NCBI GenBank assembly: GCA_002394395.1
Contig: DGTR01000023.1
Location: forward strand, 1-64,000
DNA length: 64,000 bases
DNA from: Bacteroidales bacterium UBA4331
GTDB taxonomy: Bacteria; Bacteroidota; Bacteroidia; Bacteroidales; Paludibacteraceae
Direction: 5' to 3'
Shown: one piece after another, positions 8,321 through 16,231 of the stretch
Numbering within the stretch: the stretch's first letter is position 1
Layout: the number at the start of each line of letters is the position of its first letter
Translations under genes and position numbers: made by a program
The notes under the pieces: generated by a model
The model's input: only the letters and a program-made list of their open reading frames with translations
Told to the model about the DNA's origin: nothing
Database searches by the model: none

Positions 8321-8707
8321 CTATTCACGCGGGTGTTGTGCATCATACTCCTGACCGCAGATGTGCCAATAATATGCACGCATCGTTTTGATACCGCGTG
8401 GATTGTTGCGTTGAGCAATGAAATCCATCTGGTCTTGCGTCAATTTGGAGAGATCCATACTACGCTGGCGAACCATCCCTGCAACCGTCTTGAACCGTTG
8501 ACGTGCCCAAACAGAGTCCGCGCTGTTTGATATTTGGATGTTCGTCTCGTCACGCATATAGATGCGGTTGCATGAGTCACTTGTGGTCGCAGCGCGACGG
8601 TGCGTAGCCAACAACATTCGACCATGTTTGTGCGGCTCTTTCTTCCCGCACTTACACAAGGCGCCAGATACATATTCAATACCGGATTGCCATACTACTT
8701 TTGCCAT
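8321..8707 (-). CDS. Conserved small protein of Bacteroidales mobile regions, unknown function
   Basis: The 128-residue product (MAKVVWQSGIEYVSGALCKCG...) is basic, with no membrane segment or signal peptide. It belongs, as far as I can recall, to a family seen next to amidase and HU-type genes in Bacteroidales genomes; the C-terminal half (SMDLSKLTQDQMDFIAQRNN...TMRAYYWHICGQEYD) resembles in style the 103-residue protein at 9737. It is the last gene of the reverse-strand lysis-like cassette, 71 bp after the lipoprotein gene. No function can be assigned. Confidence 0.6.
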   Translation of the reverse strand: MAKVVWQSGIEYVSGALCKCGKKEPHKHGRMLLATHRRAATTSDSCNRIYMRDETNIQISNSADSVWARQRFKTVAGMVRQRSMDLSKLTQDQMDFIAQRNNPRGIKTMRAYYWHICGQEYDAQHPRE

Positions 8708-8778
8708 TGTATGCTGACCATGTTTTACCTCCGGTCTGCGTAGAGGGGATAAAGGTTAAATGAATAGTGAATTGTTGA

Positions 8779-9171
8779 TTAGTGTAAATAATAACGTTTT
8801 GCTATGTATTGCGCCAGTTTAACAAGCCAGTACAGCACAAAGAGGATGGCGAAGGCTGCGCAATACTTGTAAAACGAGGGCACATAGGGTTTCTCGACCG
8901 TTTCTGTCTTGGTTTCCGTCAAGGTAATAGTGTCTGTCTTGACGGTCTCGCGGTCACGCCAACGAGTGTGCCATTTCTCCAGATAGACCGTGTCTGCTCG
9001 AATGCGGACAAAGATACTATCATGCAGATAGATGCTGTCACGTTGGATGTTGTTCGAGACGTGGTTGGTGTTGGTGTCAGTCATTGTCTGGGTAGTCCGG
9101 CACGCTGTCAATAGCAGCACGCTCAGAAGGATAGCGGTCAGCAGTGGTAACATTGATATACAATTCTTCAT
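8779..9171 (-). CDS. Small lipoprotein with C-terminal membrane helix (spanin-like)
   Basis: The 130-residue product has a lipoprotein signal (LLSVLLLTACRTT, cysteine at residue 24), a hydrophilic central part rich in Thr/Glu with coiled-coil character (RDRETVKTDTITLTETKTETVEK), and a C-terminal transmembrane helix (FYKYCAAFAILFVLYWLVKL). Lipid anchor plus inner-membrane helix in one short chain is the layout of unimolecular spanins, which fuse inner and outer membranes at phage lysis. Its 5' end overlaps the DUF5675 gene by 95 bp. The spanin idea is inference from layout and neighbours. Confidence 0.55.
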   Translation of the reverse strand: MKNCISMLPLLTAILLSVLLLTACRTTQTMTDTNTNHVSNNIQRDSIYLHDSIFVRIRADTVYLEKWHTRWRDRETVKTDTITLTETKTETVEKPYVPSFYKYCAAFAILFVLYWLVKLAQYIAKRYYLH

Positions 9172-9541
9172 GGGCTTTCTGCGCTTTTAAGAGTTGTTCA
9201 ACAAGGGTTTGTTCAGTGTCTTTGGATTGCGACAATGTGAGTGACCACTCGGAGCGTTCGCCAACCAGTATGCAACCGGCAGTATGGTCGCGTGTGTTCC
9301 CTGCGTGGATGCGTATGCCTTCAAAGCCGGGTACGTAGCAGAGGACGGGTAACAATCTGCCGAACTTGGGTGACATAGTGACTTGCAGTTTGTACCAACC
9401 AACCGGGATGCAACCTTTCGGGTGCGTAGCGTTGGGAACGGTAGGCGGTTCAAGCGTGCCACAAAAAGGCACACGGTCTATAAGCATTTTGCCGAGCGTC
9501 TCGGCGGGTGTGAACTTGTCACGGATTAAAGTAATAACCAT
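9077..9541 (-). CDS. DUF5675 family protein (endolysin-like)
   Basis: The 154-residue product has the DUF5675 pattern: TLEPP near residue 30, CIPVGWYKLQVTMSPKFGR, then the conserved block GFEGIRIHAGNTRDHTAGCILVGE, where His and Cys in the order HxxN...GC recall L,D-transpeptidase-like enzymes. The family is common in Bacteroidetes prophages next to holin-like genes. Residues after about 110 form a helical tail. It lies between a two-helix membrane protein and a spanin-like lipoprotein. The enzymatic activity of the family is not established to my knowledge. Confidence 0.68.
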   Translation of the reverse strand: MVITLIRDKFTPAETLGKMLIDRVPFCGTLEPPTVPNATHPKGCIPVGWYKLQVTMSPKFGRLLPVLCYVPGFEGIRIHAGNTRDHTAGCILVGERSEWSLTLSQSKDTEQTLVEQLLKAQKAHEELYINVTTADRYPSERAAIDSVPDYPDND

Positions 9542-9545
9542 ATTC

Positions 9546-9731
9546 TTATTTTTTATAACGGTAATGATAATCTATTCCAATTAATGAACCAGCGAAGGTG
9601 AGTGTTTCACCGTAGGCTATGAGGAGTGAGGAATCAATGGTTCCTGCGGGCGGGAGTGCCAGCCCTGCTACAAGCAAGGCGCATCCGAAGATGCACATTG
9701 CCGTAGCGAGGAGAATTTGAAGACGTCTCAT
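9546..9731 (-). CDS. Small two-helix membrane protein (holin-like)
   Basis: The 61-residue product has two hydrophobic segments (LLATAMCIFGCALLVAGLAL and a weaker TLTFAGSLIGIDY) and a charged C terminus (HYRYKK). Size and topology fit a class II holin, and it lies between the 103-residue gene (5-bp gap) and the DUF5675 gene (4-bp gap). Annotation as holin is by context only. Confidence 0.55.
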   Translation of the reverse strand: MRRLQILLATAMCIFGCALLVAGLALPPAGTIDSSLLIAYGETLTFAGSLIGIDYHYRYKK

Positions 9732-9736
9732 AACGG

Positions 9737-10048
9737 TTAGTCTCCTAATTTGGCATACTCCTGTGCGAAGACGTAGCCATAGAGGGAATAGTACTTCTTT
9801 TGATTCTTGAAGGCTTCTTCGTAGGTTGCACGCTGCGTTGCATCTGCGAGAGCAGCTTTGGCGTTGGTGCGTGCGGTCTTGAACTTGGCTTGTGCCGCCA
9901 GTTGGGTTGCGGTGGGTTCTTTGGTGGACGGGTTACAGATCTTTCCGCTAAACACTTTTCCGTTCTTACGGAAGAAATACATGTCAGAGTGACCACAGAT
10001 TTTACCGCTCATGGACTCTACCAGTCCCATAGGTTTGATTTGACTCAT
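9737..10048 (-). CDS. Small conserved protein of unknown function, first gene of the lysis-like cassette
   Basis: The 103-residue product starts MSQIKPMGLVESMSGKICGHSDMYFF and has a C-terminal helical half (FKTARTNAKAALADATQRATYEEAFKNQKKYYSLYGYVFAQEYAKLG). I recognise it only as similar in style to short proteins repeatedly found in Bacteroidales mobile regions. A TACCTTTG box on the reverse strand (10129-10136) lies about 80 bp upstream, so this gene probably opens the transcript that runs to 8321. Confidence 0.6.
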   Translation of the reverse strand: MSQIKPMGLVESMSGKICGHSDMYFFRKNGKVFSGKICNPSTKEPTATQLAAQAKFKTARTNAKAALADATQRATYEEAFKNQKKYYSLYGYVFAQEYAKLGD

Positions 10049-10217
10049 TGCTTGTCGGCATTATTTAGACTCGTGCCGTGCGAGGGGTTAATAGGATTAA
10101 ACAAATAGACTGATTCTGAAATCGAGTGCAAAGGTACAACATTTTGAAAGCGCACTTTCCGTTTCGTGCAGTTTGCTCAAGAGAGTTCCGTTTATTTCGG
10201 TTTTCTCCATCATTTTT

Positions 10218-10520
10218 CTATTCCAAGGGCAATTCTATATCCAATCGCTCACAAACAAGCCGGACTGCCTGAGGAGGTAGGAGTTTTGTTCTATCTGCTA
10301 CGCCCATTTGCCGCAATTCGTCTCGGAAGGGACGTATCCATTTAGAGAAAGTTCTCGTAGTTGTACCAGCCAAATCTGCCAGTTCGGATTTGGTTTTAGA
10401 AGTGTAATTTACATAGGAAGCTGACAATACAGGGGATGGGATGCCCAATATTGCATGAATGGATAAAAGATGCTGTCGCAACTCGCTCAGTTGCTCGGAT
10501 GTTAAAGTTGTTGCTTTCAT
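10218..10520 (-). CDS. Putative helix-turn-helix protein (DUF4248-like)
   Basis: The 100-residue product carries TKSELADLAGTTTRTFSKWIRPFRDELRQMG followed by LLPPQAVRLVCERLDIEL, a pattern close to DUF4248, a Bacteroidetes family with a winged or helix-turn-helix look. It lies upstream of and codirectional with the lysis-like cassette, separated by 169 bp, and could regulate it. The ATG at 10520 is the only reasonable start. Confidence 0.55.
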   Translation of the reverse strand: MKATTLTSEQLSELRQHLLSIHAILGIPSPVLSASYVNYTSKTKSELADLAGTTTRTFSKWIRPFRDELRQMGVADRTKLLPPQAVRLVCERLDIELPLE

Positions 10521-10794
10521 AACCGAAAGGATTTATGCTCGGCTCGTATGCGAGTGGCCACTCATTGCACGTGCAAGTCACACAAACCTTGCGGTTAATA
10601 AATAAAAATACGCAGACTTCATTTTTGAAATCTGGTGCAAAGTTCTGTATAATTTCTAAGTTGTGCAAATATTATTCAATTTAATTTACTCTCATGTAAC
10701 ATGCTGAAATAGAGCAAGATAAAAAGAAAAAGGATGAATCACAGAATTTAATCCATGTGATCCATCCAATATGGAGTCAAAAGAGAGAATAAAA

Positions 10795-12333
10795 TTAGTC
10801 TTTTACGCTCAAATAATTGGTCGCCGTACCTACAGCAAGACCAATAATCGGTGCTAATTGAGGTGCAATTAGATTGTTCGGTAATCTTCCAAAGAATCCC
10901 TTGTCTCGTAAGTCCGCCACAAACTTAACAAAGTTCTGTTTATTATTAGCCGTAGAAGGATAGCACCATTGAGACAGCTCCTCAAAATGGTTCTTCTTCA
11001 TATCATCCAAGTAATCGGATAATTCGCTTTGTTTGATTTCTATGAGTACTTCCGGCTGATGTACACTGGTCAGAACTTTCTTGCCGTGCCATTCATCGTA
11101 CAGCACTTGTGCCAAGCAATTGGCATTATCTATCAGTTGTTTAACAGCGGCTTCTTCCGGAGAGAACTGAATCTTAACACTTGGCTTCTGCTGCTCCGTT
11201 TTCTTAATCAAATCCAAAATCAGTTCGTGCTTCCATTGTAGTTCAAGGAACTGACGATCAACATCTTTCCTACGGAAGAACATACGCGCAAAATTCTCCG
11301 GCGTTACATCCTCATTAAGCCCACCGCTGTGCTCGCGTATAACCCATAATTCTGGATAACCGTTTTTCATTTGTCCAAGCACATCTTCTTCCTGTTCATT
11401 CAGAAAATCAAGATATTCCCGCTGCGTCAACTTACGACCGGTGTACCCTTTCTTTATACGCCATTGATCAATCTCTATATCAATCGTACTTTGTATTTCT
11501 TCTTGTATCTCCTCACGGATAGCGAAATACTCGTGTAATGGCAGTTCCGTATAGTAATGCTCTATATCTTGCTTATTCTCGTCCGTTAGTATTTCCGAAA
11601 AGTCACCTGTCCGAATAAAATGGATATCTTGCGCATCTCGCATTAATGCAACGCGCAACACCTCCAATGCTCTCTGGAGTTCGTTAATAATATCGTATGC
11701 TGAATGCTGATTGACGATTTCGTATATTTGCGATAGAGACGAAACAAATCCATCCTTCGCCTGATCAATCAACTCATTATTCACCTTCAGCGCCAAACGA
11801 TGCTCCAACAGATTTCGACGGATAGATGTGTTGTAAATGCTATCAGAAGGATCAACCGATAACGTAGCCAGCTTTTGCGGTTCAGTCAAATCTTCATGTG
11901 CCGCATTGAAGACAGTTTTGAATTTATATTTACCGTTAGGTTTGACACAATCTGCGCCCCATATTCTTTCTACAACAGGCAACTTCGATAACAACTGTTT
12001 AGAGGAATACGCATCTTTTATCTTCTGCGCATATGTGTCCGCATTCTCGGCATTGACAAGGAAGTTAACATTGCTCAGTTCACGCTGCATATCTTCTATA
12101 AGCACGATATTTTGCAAGTTCTGGCGCAACGAGTTTTCGCCAAAATAGGACGATAGCGTTTCTTCCCGTTGTGCGTCTAACTGACCGGCTATGTCGTACA
12201 ACTCGGATGCCAGCATCACTCCATGCAATCTATCTACGAACGGCAAAGCAGATGAATTGGTATCTCTCAATTCATTGCACAAGGTACCGATACGCTCGAT
12301 AGTAGTAGCAATATGTTCAGCGGTTATGACCAT
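10795..12333 (-). CDS. Unknown 512-residue protein, third gene of the TcmP cassette
   Basis: I do not recognise this protein. It is acidic and largely helical, with no signal peptide or membrane segment. The N-terminal 100 residues look like a coiled helical bundle; the middle contains IDQWRIKKGYTGRKLTQREYLDFL; the C terminus ends NLIAPQLAPIIGLAVGTATNYLSVKD, which could be a small HTH-like unit. Its ATG overlaps the end of the DUF5131-type gene by 10 bp, and the whole unit with TcmP is contiguous, which argues for coexpression. It is the unexplained component of a possible three-part system. It ends 275 bp before the next gene and no terminator is obvious there. Confidence 0.7.
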   Translation of the reverse strand: MVITAEHIATTIERIGTLCNELRDTNSSALPFVDRLHGVMLASELYDIAGQLDAQREETLSSYFGENSLRQNLQNIVLIEDMQRELSNVNFLVNAENADTYAQKIKDAYSSKQLLSKLPVVERIWGADCVKPNGKYKFKTVFNAAHEDLTEPQKLATLSVDPSDSIYNTSIRRNLLEHRLALKVNNELIDQAKDGFVSSLSQIYEIVNQHSAYDIINELQRALEVLRVALMRDAQDIHFIRTGDFSEILTDENKQDIEHYYTELPLHEYFAIREEIQEEIQSTIDIEIDQWRIKKGYTGRKLTQREYLDFLNEQEEDVLGQMKNGYPELWVIREHSGGLNEDVTPENFARMFFRRKDVDRQFLELQWKHELILDLIKKTEQQKPSVKIQFSPEEAAVKQLIDNANCLAQVLYDEWHGKKVLTSVHQPEVLIEIKQSELSDYLDDMKKNHFEELSQWCYPSTANNKQNFVKFVADLRDKGFFGRLPNNLIAPQLAPIIGLAVGTATNYLSVKD

Positions 12334-13058
12334 TCAGTTGGCATCTGCTGTATTATTTCGCCTTGTAGCAGTTTTCCGTTAGCGTGTTTATTCCGTTTGA
12401 TTACGTCCTGTCCCCAAGTTCCCCATTGCTTGAAGAAGAATGCGATATGATGTTGCTCACATTGGTTCTTGATTCCGATAATCCAATCTTCTTTGATTGG
12501 ACGTGCCTGCATTCCGCTCTCACCACCGACTATTACCCAGTTAATACCGGTCAGATCCATTTCACCCAAATCTTCAATCAGCGGTTCGCAACTCAAGAAT
12601 CGAACCGGTGCATGTAATCCACGCAGATAGTCTATCCTAAATTTGTTTCGTCGCGACTCCACAGTCGTTCCCAACCACACATTCTGCGGCACATCATGCG
12701 TGGTAAAGTACTCGTGCAATCGTTCAGGACGTTTGGTCAGTATCTGATAGCGGTGTTGCGGTGTTGCCACAATAGTTTCCATCACGCGGTCGATGAAGTC
12801 AAACGGCACTTTCTCATGGAACAGATCGCCCATTGAGCACACGAATATGTTATGCGGTTTTGTCCAAGTCTTCGGTTCGTCTAATGATTCCGGATGAATG
12901 GTCAATTGAAAAGCATTCTTGTATTTGACTTGCCCCATGCCCTTTAATCTGCGAGCCATGACCTCAGCATAGCAATGCAAACATCCTTCCGACTTCTTGG
13001 TGCAGCCAGTTACAGGATTCCACGTCTTATCCGTCCATTCAATTTTTGTTTCAGCCAT
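12324..13058 (-). CDS. Phage Gp37/Gp68-family three-Cys-motif protein (DUF5131)
   Basis: The 244-residue product begins MAETKIEWTDKTWNPVTGC and has the cluster C19-X6-C26-X2-C29 (GCTKKSEGCLHCYAE), the hallmark of the Gp37/Gp68 family. The motif resembles a radical-SAM-type Fe-S binding site, and the downstream YQILTKRPERLHEY, FLSCEPLIEDLG and WVIVGGESG blocks are all family signatures. The length is normal. It begins 1 bp after the stop of tcmP, the partner that gives the family its alternative name, and overlaps the following 512-residue gene by 10 bp. Substrate unknown; a nucleic-acid-modifying role is often suspected but not shown here. Confidence 0.88.
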   Translation of the reverse strand: MAETKIEWTDKTWNPVTGCTKKSEGCLHCYAEVMARRLKGMGQVKYKNAFQLTIHPESLDEPKTWTKPHNIFVCSMGDLFHEKVPFDFIDRVMETIVATPQHRYQILTKRPERLHEYFTTHDVPQNVWLGTTVESRRNKFRIDYLRGLHAPVRFLSCEPLIEDLGEMDLTGINWVIVGGESGMQARPIKEDWIIGIKNQCEQHHIAFFFKQWGTWGQDVIKRNKHANGKLLQGEIIQQMPTEWS

Positions 13059-13059
13059 G

Positions 13060-14220
13060 CTATTTAAAAGTAATAATACATTCTTTAATAAGAAGCACTT
13101 TTTCTCTGTGATTCTTGTTGTCTTTTATCACTGCCGTGATCTTTTTCTCATTGTATAGTTGACGCAACGCAGCAGTATAGTGTGTACGTGCAAACATATT
13201 CTCCGTTTGATGCTGGCTAAACAAAGATTCGGCGTCAAGGGTCTTTCCTGCAAAGCATTTTAATAACTCTGCTTTAAGCGCATCCAGATTCTCTTGTTTA
13301 AAGTCATCACCAAACATATCTGCATGAATGACCGTTTGCGGATCAAACGTGTACGTAACATAATCGCCGGTAGTAAACGAGCGTTCAACATTAGCAAACC
13401 TGCTATATACTTGCTTAATTAAATCAAATCCTTTTGCTCCTTTCGTGATATGAAGCAAATAATGGCTTGGAGTTGGTTGTTCCTCTTCTCTAAAAAGAAA
13501 TGCAGAAAAAAATACTCTACCATTTAATACCTTTTGGAATTCTGCGCCTAAGTTATCAATAATAAACTTATGGCGTTCCTCAACCGGTCCAGATATTAAT
13601 TTCTTGTTGTCTTTTATAGTTTGATATGTTAATGGGAATATAGTCTTTAGATCATCCTGAAACATTTCATTCTCAAACGCTGCATTTAAACGCTTAGTGT
13701 TCACGAAGATAAATACTTCATTCCCCCAATAAGTTAAAAATTTAGCAAGGACACTTGTGTTAATATGTTTGTATCCAAACGGGTCTATAAATAGTAATGA
13801 CGGACATTCATTATAGAAACCTTCCATGGTGTTTTTTGTCAAGAACTCGTCTATTTTGGGCCATTCACCAAAGACTCGGTTTGCAAAGAATGGTTTATAG
13901 CGGAATGTCCCATCCGGATAGTTAGCTTCAAAGTTTTCTTTTAATATATCGCCATACAACATATCGTTAAAGACCATCAAAACTCTATCTCTTAAGTAAG
14001 AATCCTTTGCGCACTTGCCAGCTACAAGCAGTGGAGTTGACAAACCACCATCTTCGTACATACCAGGACCTGCAAACATATCATAGTACCCGAATTTCTT
14101 GGGCACATGCCGCTTGCCTATTATTTTGCAATAGGAAGGGAAATACTCCGAGATGATTGTCGCTTTTACCCTCGAAGAATCCGTCTGCTGTTTTAAAAAA
14201 TCCTTATTGTCAGTTGCCAT
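13060..14220 (-). CDS. tcmP: Three-Cys-motif partner protein TcmP
   Basis: The start is taken at ATG 14220 (MATDNKDFLKQQ); an in-frame codon at 14241 would add seven residues. The 386-residue product has FGYYDMFAGPGMYEDGG, similar to the SAM-binding loop of methyltransferases, followed by LLFIDPFGYKHI, which corresponds to the catalytic DPFG/DPPY-like motif, and a C-terminal winged-helix-like part (FARTHYTAALRQLYNEKKITAV). These are the marks of TcmP, the constant neighbour of Gp37/Gp68 three-Cys proteins. It is the promoter-proximal gene of the cassette. A methyltransferase-like activity is inference from the fold motifs. Confidence 0.82.
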   Translation of the reverse strand: MATDNKDFLKQQTDSSRVKATIISEYFPSYCKIIGKRHVPKKFGYYDMFAGPGMYEDGGLSTPLLVAGKCAKDSYLRDRVLMVFNDMLYGDILKENFEANYPDGTFRYKPFFANRVFGEWPKIDEFLTKNTMEGFYNECPSLLFIDPFGYKHINTSVLAKFLTYWGNEVFIFVNTKRLNAAFENEMFQDDLKTIFPLTYQTIKDNKKLISGPVEERHKFIIDNLGAEFQKVLNGRVFFSAFLFREEEQPTPSHYLLHITKGAKGFDLIKQVYSRFANVERSFTTGDYVTYTFDPQTVIHADMFGDDFKQENLDALKAELLKCFAGKTLDAESLFSQHQTENMFARTHYTAALRQLYNEKKITAVIKDNKNHREKVLLIKECIITFK

Positions 14221-14264
14221 AGATTGTATGCAATAATTCAATAGTAAAGTGATTTTTACCCAAT

Positions 14265-15599
14265 CTATAATAGTCCTGCCATATAAACTGGCACCAACAT
14301 AGTGTCTCCGTCCTTGCGGAGATCTTTCGTATATAACAAGTACCTATTACTAATTCTTGATGAATATTTTTCACAAAATGCGTTCAATGATGCGTGCGTT
14401 TTATATCCAGATGATTTTACTTCAACCGGACAAATTTTCTTCCCACGAGACAACATAAAATCAATCTCATAGTTATGCTTTTTGTCTTTCGGAAATGTGT
14501 AATAGAACAACTCATTCCCAGCTGCAGTAAGCATCTGTGCAATAAGATTTTCGTATATATAACCAAGATTTGCTTCTAGTTTGTCGCTCAACAGTTTATC
14601 ATAGATAACATTTTCTGTGTATTCTTTATCCCAGAAACATAGCGTTACAAACAGCCCTGTATCTGCTACAAACATTTTATAGCGTTCCGGATCTTTATTC
14701 AAGGACATACCTACATTGGGATCTGTACAATGATAACTGAATAACACTGTCTTACTTTGTTCCAAATCTTGCAGCAATTCATTCATCTTTGTTTCTGTCT
14801 GTCGGCCAATAACAGTATATGGCTGGTAACGCGACTCATTATTGCTTAATTGCGCAGGGATGTTCTTGAATAGGCGTTCTGCATTCCCGCTGGCATCTAA
14901 TTTCTGGAAATCATCCAGATATAATTGGATTATATTGCGTTTTGTCTTATCTACCAGGCTCAAATTATTCGTGTCAAGAAAAGTGTTTACTGCCTGAGGC
15001 ATTCCACCAACAAGCATGTATAATCGCAGCTCACGCATTTGCTTGCGAGTGACTCCGTCTCCTATAGACATACGGGCATCAAACTGTTGTTTCAGTAGCG
15101 GAATGGTTGCTGTATCCCCCAATGCCCAACGGAACTCTTCATAGTCCATTGGCAACATCGCAATACGATTTTCCTCACTCGGAATAGTAATCTTTTGGGT
15201 GTTCTTTTTGATACTGATGAGTGATCCTGTCTCTATATAGTCATACCGTCCGTCTTTGACAAGGTATTTGATTGCCTGACGCGCACGGGGACAATTCTGT
15301 ACTTCATCAAAAATGATTACGGATTTACGAGTGTGGAGTGTCACATTATAATGTTGCTGCAACTTTACAAATATCCGATCCAGATTCATTAAATTATTCC
15401 ATAAATCCAATATCTCTTGATCTGCTTCGTTGAAATCAATGAGTATATACGATTCGTACTCTTGCCGTGCGAACAACTCTACAATTGTTGACTTGCCTAC
15501 GCGGCGCGCACCCTCCACCAAAATGGCAGTACTACCATTTGCTGTCTGCTTCCACTCTAACAATTGCTGATAAATCTTGCGTTTAAATACTCGTTCCAT
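14265..15599 (-). CDS. AAA ATPase with DUF4143 domain
   Basis: The 444-residue product has a Walker A GARRVGKST at residues 30-38, Walker B SVIIFDEVQ near residue 90 and sensor-like ETGSLISI, then a DUF4143-type C-terminal nuclease-fold half ending in NYEIDFMLSRGKKICPVEVKSSG, where E-I-D...E-V-K fits the PD-(D/E)XK pattern. Such ATPases occur in many scattered copies in Bacteroidetes and archaea; their role is unknown. It is 45 bp upstream of tcmP but has its own promoter at 15622-15652, so cotranscription with the cassette is possible. Confidence 0.85.
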   Translation of the reverse strand: MERVFKRKIYQQLLEWKQTANGSTAILVEGARRVGKSTIVELFARQEYESYILIDFNEADQEILDLWNNLMNLDRIFVKLQQHYNVTLHTRKSVIIFDEVQNCPRARQAIKYLVKDGRYDYIETGSLISIKKNTQKITIPSEENRIAMLPMDYEEFRWALGDTATIPLLKQQFDARMSIGDGVTRKQMRELRLYMLVGGMPQAVNTFLDTNNLSLVDKTKRNIIQLYLDDFQKLDASGNAERLFKNIPAQLSNNESRYQPYTVIGRQTETKMNELLQDLEQSKTVLFSYHCTDPNVGMSLNKDPERYKMFVADTGLFVTLCFWDKEYTENVIYDKLLSDKLEANLGYIYENLIAQMLTAAGNELFYYTFPKDKKHNYEIDFMLSRGKKICPVEVKSSGYKTHASLNAFCEKYSSRISNRYLLYTKDLRKDGDTMLVPVYMAGLL

Positions 15600-15621
15600 A
15601 TACTCATCTTAAAAAACGCTG

Positions 15622-15652
15622 CAAAGATACAAAAAATTTTCCTATCCCGCAA
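15622..15652 (-). promoter_or_regulatory. Promoter of the DUF4143 ATPase gene
   Basis: On the reverse strand TTG (15650-15652) and TATCTTTG (15622-15629) are 20 bp apart. The -33 element is part of the repeated word TTTGCGGGATAG described for 15641-15895. Confidence 0.7.
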
Positions 15653-15895
15653 ATTTTAGAAGCAAAAACTTGCACTATCCCGCAAATTTTTCCAATTTTA
15701 GCGGTTCTCTAGTATTTTAAAGCAATAAACACACTCTATATTATATACTAAATAAGCTACAGGAATAGGTCTCACGAGCACTATCCCGCAAATTTTGTAA
15801 GCAAAAACATGCACTATCCCCAGAATGTTTAGAGGCGAAATATACACTGAGCGTAAAATTGGTAGGAGCGAAATATACTCTGAGCGTAAGATTTA
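15641..15895. repeat. Repeat-rich spacer upstream of the DUF4143 ATPase gene
   Basis: CTATCCCGCAAATTTT occurs three times (near 15642, 15675 and 15781), twice followed by .AAGCAAAAAC.TGCA, and a degenerate fourth copy starts at 15815. Next to it GCGAAATATAC(A/T)CTGAGCGTAA is repeated in tandem (15834 and 15869). Beyond, 15896-16231 holds only weak open frames on both strands, none convincing, and a 15-bp palindrome CCGACT-GAT-AGTCGG at 15948-15962. Confidence 0.7.
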
Positions 15896-16231
15896 CATCA
15901 TGTCCCTTTGTTGGATGACATCCAACCTAATGAACGATGTTTTGACCGACTGATAGTCGGTGCAAAGGAAGAATCTTTAGTCGCGTTTGTGGATGACAGA
16001 GGAAGGATCAATATGAAGAGAGGATTGGTCGTCAATGGGAATCCACCAGAGTTCTTTGATCTTATGGCGGAGGTGTTGGCGGTTGAGGAAATTGATCATC
16101 CACTCCATGCGCATAAAACTGCGCTCCAACAAGAAGAACTCACGCCATTGTTTGTCGTTCAACTCCACAATGTCAAACGAGGGAGTTGTGGCTGTGTAAT
16201 ATCGGAATCTAACGGCTAAAAGCATAGGAGG

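Noticed and set aside
15908..16225. Open frames on both strands (103 codons +, 82 codons -) between the DUF4143 ATPase and SGNH genes
   Set aside because: Neither has a ribosome-binding site, recognisable motif or clear codon preference, and they exclude each other. The reverse one directly follows the SGNH gene, so it is the better candidate if any.
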